From NCBI GenBank assembly GCA_002794705.1, contig PGTK01000003.1, forward strand, positions 124,001 through 188,000: a DNA stretch of 64,000 nt, written 5' to 3'. The DNA comes from Candidatus Thermofonsia Clade 1 bacterium. Its GTDB lineage: Bacteria; Chloroflexota; Anaerolineae; Aggregatilineales; UBA2796. This document shows, in pieces, positions 34,686 to 42,003 of this stretch (positions within the stretch are counted from its first letter, which is position 1; every line of letters starts with the position of its first letter). The notes under the pieces were generated by a model. The model was not told the origin of the DNA and searched no databases. It saw only the letters and a program-made list of their open reading frames with translations. The translations under genes were made by a program, and so were the position numbers.

Positions 34686-35615
34686 CTACAGCCGCGTCGA
34701 AAGGTCATACATCGCCGTGTCGCGCACAGGCGCGCCCGCCCGCAGGAAATTGCGCAGCCGCTCGCCCAAGTAGGCGATGATCTCGCCCAGACCTGCCGCT
34801 GCAAAGTTGAACTCAGCATATGCCTGCACCGCCGCCGCGATCTTCAGCTCGCTCACATAGCGCGGCACCTGCAACACCACTGCGAACTGCGGCACACGCT
34901 CACGGAAAAAGTCCGCGCCGCTGACCCGCCAAAAGACCTTATGCGTCTTTTCGCCGCTATGCTCAACCTGAGCGCGCACCAGCCGATAGTTGAACGGCCC
35001 GACGCTCACGCCGCCGCTCACGCTCATGCCCGCGCCCACGCCCGCACTCCCGCTGACATTAGGCAGACTCACTTCGCCTGTCTGTGCCTCAAACTCAAAA
35101 TTCTGGTTTAGGCGCACAGTTGCTTCCGTATTCGCCTGCAGCAGCGTGAGAAATTTTTTATCAGGCAGGATCAAAGCGCTGATCGGGCGCTGATCGTCGG
35201 CTGCCGTAGGATTGAACTCCACAGCGCACTCCACGCGCACAAACGGCATATTCGGGCGCGCATGATAGCCCACAGGCAAATGCAGCCAGTAGAAATTGTA
35301 GCGTTCGCTCAGGCGCCTGAACAGCTCTGGCACAGGCAAGTTATGTTCAGCAAAATGCGCTTCTTCCAGCTTCAAAAAGTCCAGCTGGCGGCTGAGGAAG
35401 GCGCGCTGCTGATTCAGCTCTTCCAACAGTTTCTCAGCCGGGGTGAGCACGCTCTCCATGCGGCGAGTCGTCTCGCCCATGCTGCGCGTGACGCGCTCTT
35501 CGCCTAGCTCCCGCGCCAAACCGATCACGTTCTCGCGGACTTCCGCCATCAGTGCGTCGCGGCTCTCGCCGCCAAAATCGAACTCAAAAGTCAACGGACT
35601 AGGACTATCGGTCAT
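34686..35615 (-). CDS. Unrecognised coiled-coil/beta protein at the head of the CHAT-TIR-FHIPEP operon
   Basis: Start at ATG 35615 because GGAGG lies five bases upstream; the open frame runs further to 35684 but without a ribosome site. The product is 309 residues. Residues about 25-105 are strongly helical and charged (TPAEKLLEELNQQRAFLSRQ), probably coiled coil. A beta-rich centre follows with VRVECAVEFNP and a Gly/Ser/Val-rich segment about 225-245 (VSGSAGVGAGMSVSGG). The end is AVVLQVPRYVSELKIAAAVQAYAEFNF. No membrane segment, no known motif. As first gene of a CHAT operon it could be a sensor or the substrate of the protease; that is inference. Confidence 0.75.
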   Translation of the reverse strand: MTDSPSPLTFEFDFGGESRDALMAEVRENVIGLARELGEERVTRSMGETTRRMESVLTPAEKLLEELNQQRAFLSRQLDFLKLEEAHFAEHNLPVPELFRRLSERYNFYWLHLPVGYHARPNMPFVRVECAVEFNPTAADDQRPISALILPDKKFLTLLQANTEATVRLNQNFEFEAQTGEVSLPNVSGSAGVGAGMSVSGGVSVGPFNYRLVRAQVEHSGEKTHKVFWRVSGADFFRERVPQFAVVLQVPRYVSELKIAAAVQAYAEFNFAAAGLGEIIAYLGERLRNFLRAGAPVRDTAMYDLSTRL

Positions 35616-35651
35616 GGCGCCTCCAAAACAGCTTAAGATCGCACAAACAGT

Positions 35652-35680
35652 AGCGTACAGCGATTTACGTAATAAGGCAA
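35652..35680 (-). promoter_or_regulatory. Possible promoter of the CHAT-TIR-FHIPEP operon
   Basis: On the minus strand TTGCCT (35680-35675), 17-base spacer, TACGCT (35657-35652), about 37 bases ahead of ATG 35615. The -10 is poor. A TATAAT at 35698-35703 faces the other way, toward the RmlD-like gene. Confidence 0.4.
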
Positions 35681-35743
35681 GCACGTCGCCTGAACGCTAT
35701 AATCTACATAAATGCGAGTTACGCACCCGAAAGCAAATTCCCT

Positions 35744-36583
35744 ATGCGAATTCTGATCACGGGCGCTGGTGGCGGCGTCGGTGGTGCGCTGATGCGCCGA
35801 CTGCCAGAGGCAATCGGCGTGGCACACAGCCAACTGGATATCACCGACGCCCAAGCCGTGATGCGCCTCATCACTGACTCAGCGCCCAACGTTGTGATTC
35901 ATTGCGCAGCCCTGACCCACGTGGATCGCTGTGCGCAAGCGCCGCATGAGGCGCTCCGCGTGAACGGATTCGGCACGCAGAACGTGGCGCTTGCCTGTCA
36001 GAGGGTCGGTGCGGCGCTGTGCTACATCAGCACGAACGAAGTCTTTGATGGGGAGCGCGGCGCGCCCTACGGCGAATACGATCCGATGAATCCTGCTAAT
36101 CCCTACGGCTACAGCAAGTATGTGGGCGAGCAGATCGTCCGTGAACTCGTGCCACAGCACTACATCGTGCGCACTTCGTGGGTCTTTGCCCACAACGGAC
36201 GCAACTTCCTGCAGCGGATCGCCAGCTTGGCGCGTGAGGGCAAGCCGCTCTCAGTGGTCACTGATGAGGTCGCCTGTCCCACTTACGCCGAAGACCTGGC
36301 TGAGGCGCTCATCGCTTTGGTGCGCACAGAGCGCTACGGCACCTATCACCTGACCAACCAAGGCGCCGTCTCGCGCTACGCCTTTGCCCGCGCCATTCTG
36401 GATGCCTACGGCATGGCAGACTACCCGATCACGCCGATTGTCAAGGCGCAGTTCAACCGTCCCTCGCGCCCGCCGACCTATTCTGCCCTGCAAAATACGT
36501 TCGCTGCGCTGATCGGCATCAACCTGCGCGATTGGCGCGCCGCCCTAGACGCTTTTATCGAGTATGAGAGACAGACAACATGA
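35744..36583 (+). CDS. RmlD-like dTDP-4-dehydrorhamnose reductase / SDR sugar-nucleotide reductase
   Basis: The 279-residue product has the short-chain Rossmann start MRILITGAGGGVGGALMRRL, DITDAQAVMRLI, PNVVIHCAALTHVDRCAQ, then YISTNEVFDG, and the catalytic YGYSKYVGE (Tyr-x-x-x-Lys). PANPYGYSK and RTSWVF are hallmarks of RmlD, which reduces dTDP-4-keto-rhamnose with NADPH. No rmlA, B or C is adjacent, so related reductases (for example the MAT2B-type fold) remain possible. Its stop overlaps the next start (ATGA). Confidence 0.85.
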   Translation: MRILITGAGGGVGGALMRRLPEAIGVAHSQLDITDAQAVMRLITDSAPNVVIHCAALTHVDRCAQAPHEALRVNGFGTQNVALACQRVGAALCYISTNEVFDGERGAPYGEYDPMNPANPYGYSKYVGEQIVRELVPQHYIVRTSWVFAHNGRNFLQRIASLAREGKPLSVVTDEVACPTYAEDLAEALIALVRTERYGTYHLTNQGAVSRYAFARAILDAYGMADYPITPIVKAQFNRPSRPPTYSALQNTFAALIGINLRDWRAALDAFIEYERQTT

Positions 36584-37323
36584 GTGAGACAGTCACTGTG
36601 ACCTTCCAGCTGGAAAGTGGCGAGTCCTTCAGCGGCGAAGTGCCGCGCCACGCCATTGTGCATGAGGCAATGGAGCGCCTTCTGCCACACGGCTTCCTCA
36701 AAAACAAGCGGATCAGCATCACGCAGCCCGAAAGCGGCGATCTGATCTATCCCGATATGTTCTGTGGCGAAATCTACGATCAGTACGGCAGCGCGCACCT
36801 GCGCATCACAGCACGCGCTTTGCCAGAATCGGGCGCGCCGCGCCCATGGCGCAACGTCGGCTTTGATCACCTCGCCTTAAGCATGGCGGATCGGCGCGCC
36901 GCTGTGGACTTCTTCTCACGCGGCTTGGGCATGCTCATCATGCGCGATGATGAGCATCTGGCTGTGCTGAGCGCGCCAAACGGCAACACAGCGCTCTTTT
37001 TGTTCGAGGCGGAACCCGGCAAGCCGCTCAGCGACGGCATCCCAAGCCGCATTCACCACATCGGCTTCGTGGTAGACGATCTGGAGGCGGCATACCAGCA
37101 CCTGCGCACCAATTTCCCTGAATTCGTCAGCGATTTCACGCTCCTAGAGCGCCTAGAGCGCTGGTCGCTTTACGGCAAGATCGCCTTTGGCGGCGTCACC
37201 TTCATGATCCAGCTCTCGCAGATCAAAGATGCCTATCGCGGCTTCCCCGATCCGAAGCTATATGCCGACATCATGTACGACTACAGCAGCAGGCACTATG
37301 GCGTGCGCTTCATGCCCGGCTGA
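36580..37323 (+). CDS. VOC (glyoxalase-like) protein with an N-terminal small domain
   Basis: The 247-residue product has two parts. Residues 1-80 (TVTVTFQLESGESFSGEVPR and onward) look like a small beta-rich, possibly ubiquitin-like domain. Residues about 88-235 form a vicinal-oxygen-chelate domain: NVGFDHLALSMADRRAAVDFFSRGLGM, HLAVLSAPNGNTALFLFE, then RIHHIGFVVDDLEAAYQHL, with metal-type His95 and His near 152. The reaction is unknown. It is translationally coupled to the RmlD-like gene and only 15 bases before the ABC ATPase. Confidence 0.72.
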   Translation: MSETVTVTFQLESGESFSGEVPRHAIVHEAMERLLPHGFLKNKRISITQPESGDLIYPDMFCGEIYDQYGSAHLRITARALPESGAPRPWRNVGFDHLALSMADRRAAVDFFSRGLGMLIMRDDEHLAVLSAPNGNTALFLFEAEPGKPLSDGIPSRIHHIGFVVDDLEAAYQHLRTNFPEFVSDFTLLERLERWSLYGKIAFGGVTFMIQLSQIKDAYRGFPDPKLYADIMYDYSSRHYGVRFMPG

Positions 37324-37338
37324 GCAAGGAGAGGCACT

Positions 37339-38103
37339 ATGAGCAAGATCATCGCGGAAAATGTGACCATTCGCTATGCTGACCGAGGCGGAGTTGGTGA
37401 AGTGACCGCCGTGCAGGACGTTTCCTTCAGCGTATCAGAGGGTGAGTTCGTATGCTTGGTCGGACCGAGCGGCTGCGGCAAGACCAGCTTGCTGCGCGCC
37501 ATTGCAGGTCTGCAGCCGATCAGCAGTGGGACGCTGCGCGTGCAGCGCAGCGATGAAAAGCGCCCTGCCACGGCAATGGTCTTTCAGGGCGCAGCCGTTT
37601 TCCCGTGGCTGACTGTGCTGGAGAATGTGAGCTACGGCTTGCGCACACGCGGCATTCCGTATGCCCAACAGATCGCCATTGCACGGGAATGGATCGCACG
37701 AGTCAAGCTGGAGCGCTTTGCTGAGGCGTATCCGCACCAGCTCTCCGGCGGGATGCAGCAGCGCGTCGGTTTGGCGCGTGCCTTCGCTTACAATGCTGAA
37801 GTCTTGCTGATGGATGAGCCGTTCGGCGCGCTAGACGCTCAAACCCGCCTGATTTTACAGGATACCCTGCTGGAGCTATGGCAAGCCAGCGGCAGCACGG
37901 TCATTTTTGTGACGCACAGCATTGATGAGGCGCTGACCCTAGCGGATCGGCTGCTGGTCATGTCGGCGCGACCGGGGCGCATCTTGAGCGATGAGCGCGT
38001 TAAGATTCCGCGCCCGCGAGAGGCGGTCGCGCTGCGCAACGATCCGCACTATGGCGCGCTTTTCGGCAAGGTCTGGTCGTTGCTGCGCGCCCAAGTCGCC
38101 TAG
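37339..38103 (+). CDS. ABC transporter ATPase, SsuB/TauB/ThiZ subfamily
   Basis: The 254-residue product has Walker A GPSGCGKTS, Q-loop VFQGAAVFPWLTVLENV, signature LSGGMQQRVGLARAFA, Walker B VLLMDEPFGALD, and the switch His in FVTHSIDEAL. The Q-loop PWLTVLENV and the short C-terminus are typical of ATPases that serve nitrate/sulfonate/taurine/thiamine-precursor importers. There is no permease or binding protein beside it, while the ThiX/ThiY-like pair at 5268-7473 lacks an ATPase, so this is the best candidate partner in the window. SD AAGGAG precedes the ATG. Confidence 0.9.
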   Translation: MSKIIAENVTIRYADRGGVGEVTAVQDVSFSVSEGEFVCLVGPSGCGKTSLLRAIAGLQPISSGTLRVQRSDEKRPATAMVFQGAAVFPWLTVLENVSYGLRTRGIPYAQQIAIAREWIARVKLERFAEAYPHQLSGGMQQRVGLARAFAYNAEVLLMDEPFGALDAQTRLILQDTLLELWQASGSTVIFVTHSIDEALTLADRLLVMSARPGRILSDERVKIPRPREAVALRNDPHYGALFGKVWSLLRAQVA

Positions 38104-39050
38104 CCGATCACCACGGCAATCTCACGCACAGGCGCGCCGCCCAGCATCTCGTAGAGCTGGCGCGCCGCGAGGATCGGCAGCTCTACGTTGCGCAACTCGT
38201 TCGGCGTGCCAAAGCGGTTGTGCCAGTTGACGCCATAAAGCGGCAAAGGTCTGCTGTGCTGCGGCGAGAGCAACATCTGCCATGTGTGCAAGTATGGCAC
38301 TCGCGTGGCGCGGGCAGAGGGCAAGCCAAGCCGCAGCGTAGCAATGCCGTGCGGCAAAATTGGCGCGTGAATCGCTGTTTTGCCGATGAAAGTTTCGCCA
38401 TCATACAGACTGAGCGTCTGTTGGGCGGCGTCTAACCAGAGCGTGGGCTGATTGAGCGGCGAAGGGTGCGGCTGCCAGCGCCGAAAATGCAGCGCGTTCG
38501 CCCAACCGAGCGTGCCGCTGCCGTCTGCAGTCAGGGTCAGGGCATACCAGACCTGCCCGTGATCGTCGGTCAGCCAGTCATGCACATACACAACTGAGCC
38601 GAAGGGATAGCGTCCGCTGGTGATGGCGTAGGGCGTACAGGCGGATCGCAGCGTGGTGCTGGGCGCAATGACCTCATAATAGCCTTTGTGCAACTCAGTC
38701 GGCTGCGGCGGGCGCTCATAGGGCAGGATCGGCTGCATGGACTCGCGTGGCAGGTAGCCTTCAGCGATTTGATACCACCAGCCATCCTCACTGACCCCTA
38801 AAAGCGGATGGAGGCTCTCAGCGGGCAACTGTTTGAGCGGCTTAGCGGTCGCTTGTGGCTTAGGACGGACGTCGGTCGCCTTGAAGAGGCGACCGAGCAG
38901 GGGGCTCTCAGGTGGCACGCCGAAAGTGGCGCCATGCACAAGGGTTGTGAAGTGAGTCGGCGCGGGTTGCGCCGCATGGATGTGTGTTAATCCGAAAAGC
39001 GCAGCGAAGGCGCTTGTACGTTGCAAAAATTGGCGTCGTGTGAGCATCAT
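38100..39050 (-). CDS. YkuD (L,D-transpeptidase)-like exported protein lacking the catalytic Cys/His
   Basis: The 316-residue product has a Tat-type signal (LTRRQFLQRTSAFAALFG). An SH3-like/repeat region follows, then LWLDAAQQTLSLYDGETFIGKTAIH, the usual first strands of a YkuD domain, and near residues 272-292 GVNWHNRFGTPNELRNVELP. Active enzymes read [20 protein letters not shown] here; the SHGC segment that holds the catalytic His and Cys is replaced by ELRN. The fold appears kept and the peptidoglycan-crosslinking chemistry lost. Its start overlaps the thioredoxin-like gene stop (ATGA), and it ends against the ABC ATPase gene. Confidence 0.75.
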   Translation of the reverse strand: MMLTRRQFLQRTSAFAALFGLTHIHAAQPAPTHFTTLVHGATFGVPPESPLLGRLFKATDVRPKPQATAKPLKQLPAESLHPLLGVSEDGWWYQIAEGYLPRESMQPILPYERPPQPTELHKGYYEVIAPSTTLRSACTPYAITSGRYPFGSVVYVHDWLTDDHGQVWYALTLTADGSGTLGWANALHFRRWQPHPSPLNQPTLWLDAAQQTLSLYDGETFIGKTAIHAPILPHGIATLRLGLPSARATRVPYLHTWQMLLSPQHSRPLPLYGVNWHNRFGTPNELRNVELPILAARQLYEMLGGAPVREIAVVIG

Positions 39051-39646
39051 TCGTTAGCTAAGAGCGCCCTGATAGCATTATCAAGTTCTTGGCGCGTCTG
39101 GAACCCCTCTAGGATTAGGAACGTCCTGCCACGTGAGTCGAGCAGCACAGTATACGGGATGAACTGCACGCGGTAGCGCCGCATCAAGTTGCGCGAGGCG
39201 CTGTTATCCACGTCCACATCCCAGAAATTGACCCGATCCCCGTATTTTTCTTGCATCGCCTGCACAAATGGGCGCATTTGGCGGCACGGCTGGCACCACG
39301 TGGCTGTAAAGCGGATGTAATGCGGCTTATCGTTCAACACAATCTCAGAGATGCCCGGCGTAGCCGTCGGACGACTCTCAAAGGTGCCGAAGATCATAGC
39401 GCTGAAAGCAGTCAGGGTCAGCATTGGCTCAGGGATGTTGAGCGTGGCTGTGGGCGTGGGCGAGGCAAGCGCAGCACGCAGGCGAGTGGGCGTGGCGCTA
39501 GGCGCCAGATTGGGCGCGGATAAGCCAGTGGGCGTGGCAGTCCTGATCTGCGAGTACGCGGCGTTAGGCATGGCGAGGGCGATCAAACTGACGATCAGGG
39601 CAAACAGAATAGCAGTCGGGAGCGCGCTGCGCAAAGCACTGGACAT
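39047..39646 (-). CDS. Exported thioredoxin-like protein
   Basis: The 199-residue product starts with a signal/anchor helix (AILFALIVSLIALAMPNAAYS), then a Thr-Pro-rich linker to about residue 90, then a thioredoxin fold with FTATWCQPCRQMRPF (active-site CxxC), a VDVDNSASRNLMRRYRVQFIPYTVLLD strand-loop with the cis-Pro, and an end helix. It likely performs disulfide exchange outside the membrane. It is coupled by a four-base overlap to the YkuD-like gene. Confidence 0.87.
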   Translation of the reverse strand: MSSALRSALPTAILFALIVSLIALAMPNAAYSQIRTATPTGLSAPNLAPSATPTRLRAALASPTPTATLNIPEPMLTLTAFSAMIFGTFESRPTATPGISEIVLNDKPHYIRFTATWCQPCRQMRPFVQAMQEKYGDRVNFWDVDVDNSASRNLMRRYRVQFIPYTVLLDSRGRTFLILEGFQTRQELDNAIRALLANE

Positions 39647-39883
39647 AGGTTTCTCTCTCTACACAATATCACTTGGCAGATATTAGCAATTGTACAGGCA
39701 TTTGGGCAGAATTGAGTCTAACAATTTGTACAATTTATCAAAGCAGCCCTCGACAGCAAGTCTGATGGATTGCGGTACGCCGTCACAAGCACAGAGCATC
39801 CGTGCGCTGGTATACTCGGCTTGACAGACTGATCAATCTGCTATCCAATCATCCCAATATCCGTTCAGTACCTGAGCGAGTCT

Positions 39884-40927
39884 ATGAGACGCCTCTGCTC
39901 TCTGATTGTACTTGCGGGCATATGCCTCAGCGCCCTGAGCAGCCCGATCGCCCATGCTGCGCCCGACTCCTCGCGCTACGATGTCTTCCTGCGCGGGCAA
40001 ACCCTCATTTTCACAGACGTGCGCACGGCGCTCAGCACGCCTGTGACCATTAACGGCGATAGGCATACGCTGATCGGCAATGGCGTGCTATTCCGCGCCG
40101 CTGATACCCGCGACGCCCTAGTGGCTTTGCCCAACGGCGATATCGCCCTGCATCCCTACATCCCGCGCCCTAACGATCAGACCGTCACGCATTGGGTTGC
40201 CTCTGCTAACAGCAAATGGCTGGCATGGGCGTTCACCATGCGCACAGAGCGCGGTACAATCAGCGATCTGTTCATCGTAGAGGGCTTGATCGGCGAGAAT
40301 CGCATGGCGCTGCACACTACCTCCACACGCGGACTGGGCATCCTGCCTTTGGCGGTCAGCGATGATGGCGCCTACATTTTCTACACACGACGGACTGATC
40401 TTTTCGAAGATTTGCCGCCTATCCTCGACTTACCCGTTGAGAGCGTCTTGCGCTTGCACGTTGAGAGCGGCAAAGCCCTCGCCCTGCCCGATTCGCCCGC
40501 CTGCCCGTGCTTAATGGCATTCTCGCCCGACGGACGGCGTGCGCTACGCCTTGCCGCAACTTCAGACGGCATCACGATCAATTTGATCGAGCTGAACGGG
40601 CTGATCGAGCAGACAATTGGAGCGCTGCGCGGCTATGAGCGTCCGCACTACCCCGTTTTTGCGGCTGATGGCAAAAAAGCGCTCTTCAGGCTCAGCCGCA
40701 GCAGCGGACGCACGCGCTCTGCCCTTGCCCTTGCCGATTTCACAGCCCGCGAGGCGCGCCTGCTGACCGAGACGCCACCAGAGCCGCTTCGTCCGCTGAT
40801 GATCACGGCGCGTGGCGATACAGCGCTGCTGCTCAGCCTGAGCGCGCCCGGCACCTTCAAAATGACGCTGGCTGATGGCGCCATCGCCCGTGTCTCAGCC
40901 GATAGCTATCTCGGTACATTGCCATGA
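39884..40927 (+). CDS. Exported beta-propeller-like protein
   Basis: The 347-residue product has a signal peptide (LIVLAGICLSALSSPIAHA). The mature part is a series of short strands such as NSKWLAWAFTM, VSDDGAYIFYTRRT, FSPDGRRALRL and FAADGKKALFRL, the repeating pattern of TolB/WD40-like propellers. No catalytic motif. Its stop overlaps the start of the molybdopterin protein (ATGA), so the two probably act together outside the membrane. The 237 bases upstream (39647-39883) hold no gene; they contain two copies of an AATTGTACA-like word, which could be regulatory. Confidence 0.6.
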   Translation: MRRLCSLIVLAGICLSALSSPIAHAAPDSSRYDVFLRGQTLIFTDVRTALSTPVTINGDRHTLIGNGVLFRAADTRDALVALPNGDIALHPYIPRPNDQTVTHWVASANSKWLAWAFTMRTERGTISDLFIVEGLIGENRMALHTTSTRGLGILPLAVSDDGAYIFYTRRTDLFEDLPPILDLPVESVLRLHVESGKALALPDSPACPCLMAFSPDGRRALRLAATSDGITINLIELNGLIEQTIGALRGYERPHYPVFAADGKKALFRLSRSSGRTRSALALADFTAREARLLTETPPEPLRPLMITARGDTALLLSLSAPGTFKMTLADGAIARVSADSYLGTLP

Positions 40928-42003
40928 GCTGGTCGCGCCGCCGCTTTTTGATCGCTGCGCTCTTAGCTGCTGCTTGCCGCCCTGAGCGCCCCGTTCCGAC
41001 CGCTTATCAGCGCGACATGGCGATTCTTCCCACTGAGACGCCTCAAGCCTCAGTGCCGATGCGCGCAACCGTGCCGCCTTTGCTCCAGCACGTCCCCATC
41101 ACGCCGCTCAGACGCCTCTATGAAAAATCCTTTCGCGGCACGCCCACGCTGAGCGATCCCGAAAACTGGAGGCTGCACATTGACGGCTTGGTCGCTGAGC
41201 CACTGCAGATTAGCCTCGCAGAACTGCGCGCCTTGCCGCAGCATAGCGCCATTCGGACGCTCCAGTGCATCAGCAATCCTGTGGGCGGCGGCTTGATCGG
41301 CACACTGGACTGGCAAGGCGTGCCGTTAGCGCCCTTCCTAGCGCGTGCGAACATCCTGCCCAGTGCGCGTTACGCCCTATTTGAAGCCGCCGACGGCTAC
41401 ACCACCTCTGTAGCGCTCAGCTGGCTGATACAGCCTGATGTCATGCTGATCACAGGCGCTAATGGCGAGGCGCTGCCGCCCCGTCACGGCTTTCCCCTGC
41501 GCATCCTGATTCCGGGACTCTACGGGCAAAAACAGCCGAAATGGCTCACGCGCATCACGCTTGCTGCTGAGGATCGGCTTGGCTACTGGGAAAATCCCAG
41601 TCGCGGCTGGTCAAATCTAGCGACGGTCAAGACGAATAGTGCCTTTCGGCAGCCCGCGACCAATTTGCTAACTTTTGCAGCGCCCATCGCGCTTGAAGGC
41701 TACGCCTTCGCAGGCGATCGCGCCATTGTGCGCGTTGAAGTGAGTGCCGAGCGCGCCGATCTCACTCAGCAGCCCGCCGAATGGCACACAGCAACGCTGA
41801 TCACGCCGCCTAGTCCCCTTGCTTGGACGTGGTGGCGCTACCTATGGACGCCGCCTGAGGCAGGCTTGTATCGCTTAGCCATCCGCGCAACGGACTCAAG
41901 CGGCTTCACACAAGCTCTATTGCCCAATAGCTTGATCGGCGCCGCCTTCCCCGACGGCACCGACGCCATTCACGCCATCAGCTTGCGCCTGCGCACCGAT
42001 TAA
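40924..42003 (+). CDS. Molybdopterin-dependent oxidoreductase, sulfite-oxidase fold
   Basis: The 359-residue product has an N-terminal SRRRFLIAALLAAAC, readable as a Tat signal with lipobox. The catalytic domain shows LRALPQHSAIRTLQCISNPVGG, with Cys115 at the molybdenum-ligand position of the sulfite oxidase family, then DWQGVPLAPFL, ADGYTTSVALSWL, and GFPLRILIPGLYGQKQPKWL. A C-terminal Ig-like dimerisation domain (Mo-co_dimer type) follows, ending LRLRTD. It would oxidise or reduce a small substrate outside the membrane. It converges on the kinase gene, with overlapping stops. Confidence 0.85.
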   Translation: MSWSRRRFLIAALLAAACRPERPVPTAYQRDMAILPTETPQASVPMRATVPPLLQHVPITPLRRLYEKSFRGTPTLSDPENWRLHIDGLVAEPLQISLAELRALPQHSAIRTLQCISNPVGGGLIGTLDWQGVPLAPFLARANILPSARYALFEAADGYTTSVALSWLIQPDVMLITGANGEALPPRHGFPLRILIPGLYGQKQPKWLTRITLAAEDRLGYWENPSRGWSNLATVKTNSAFRQPATNLLTFAAPIALEGYAFAGDRAIVRVEVSAERADLTQQPAEWHTATLITPPSPLAWTWWRYLWTPPEAGLYRLAIRATDSSGFTQALLPNSLIGAAFPDGTDAIHAISLRLRTD

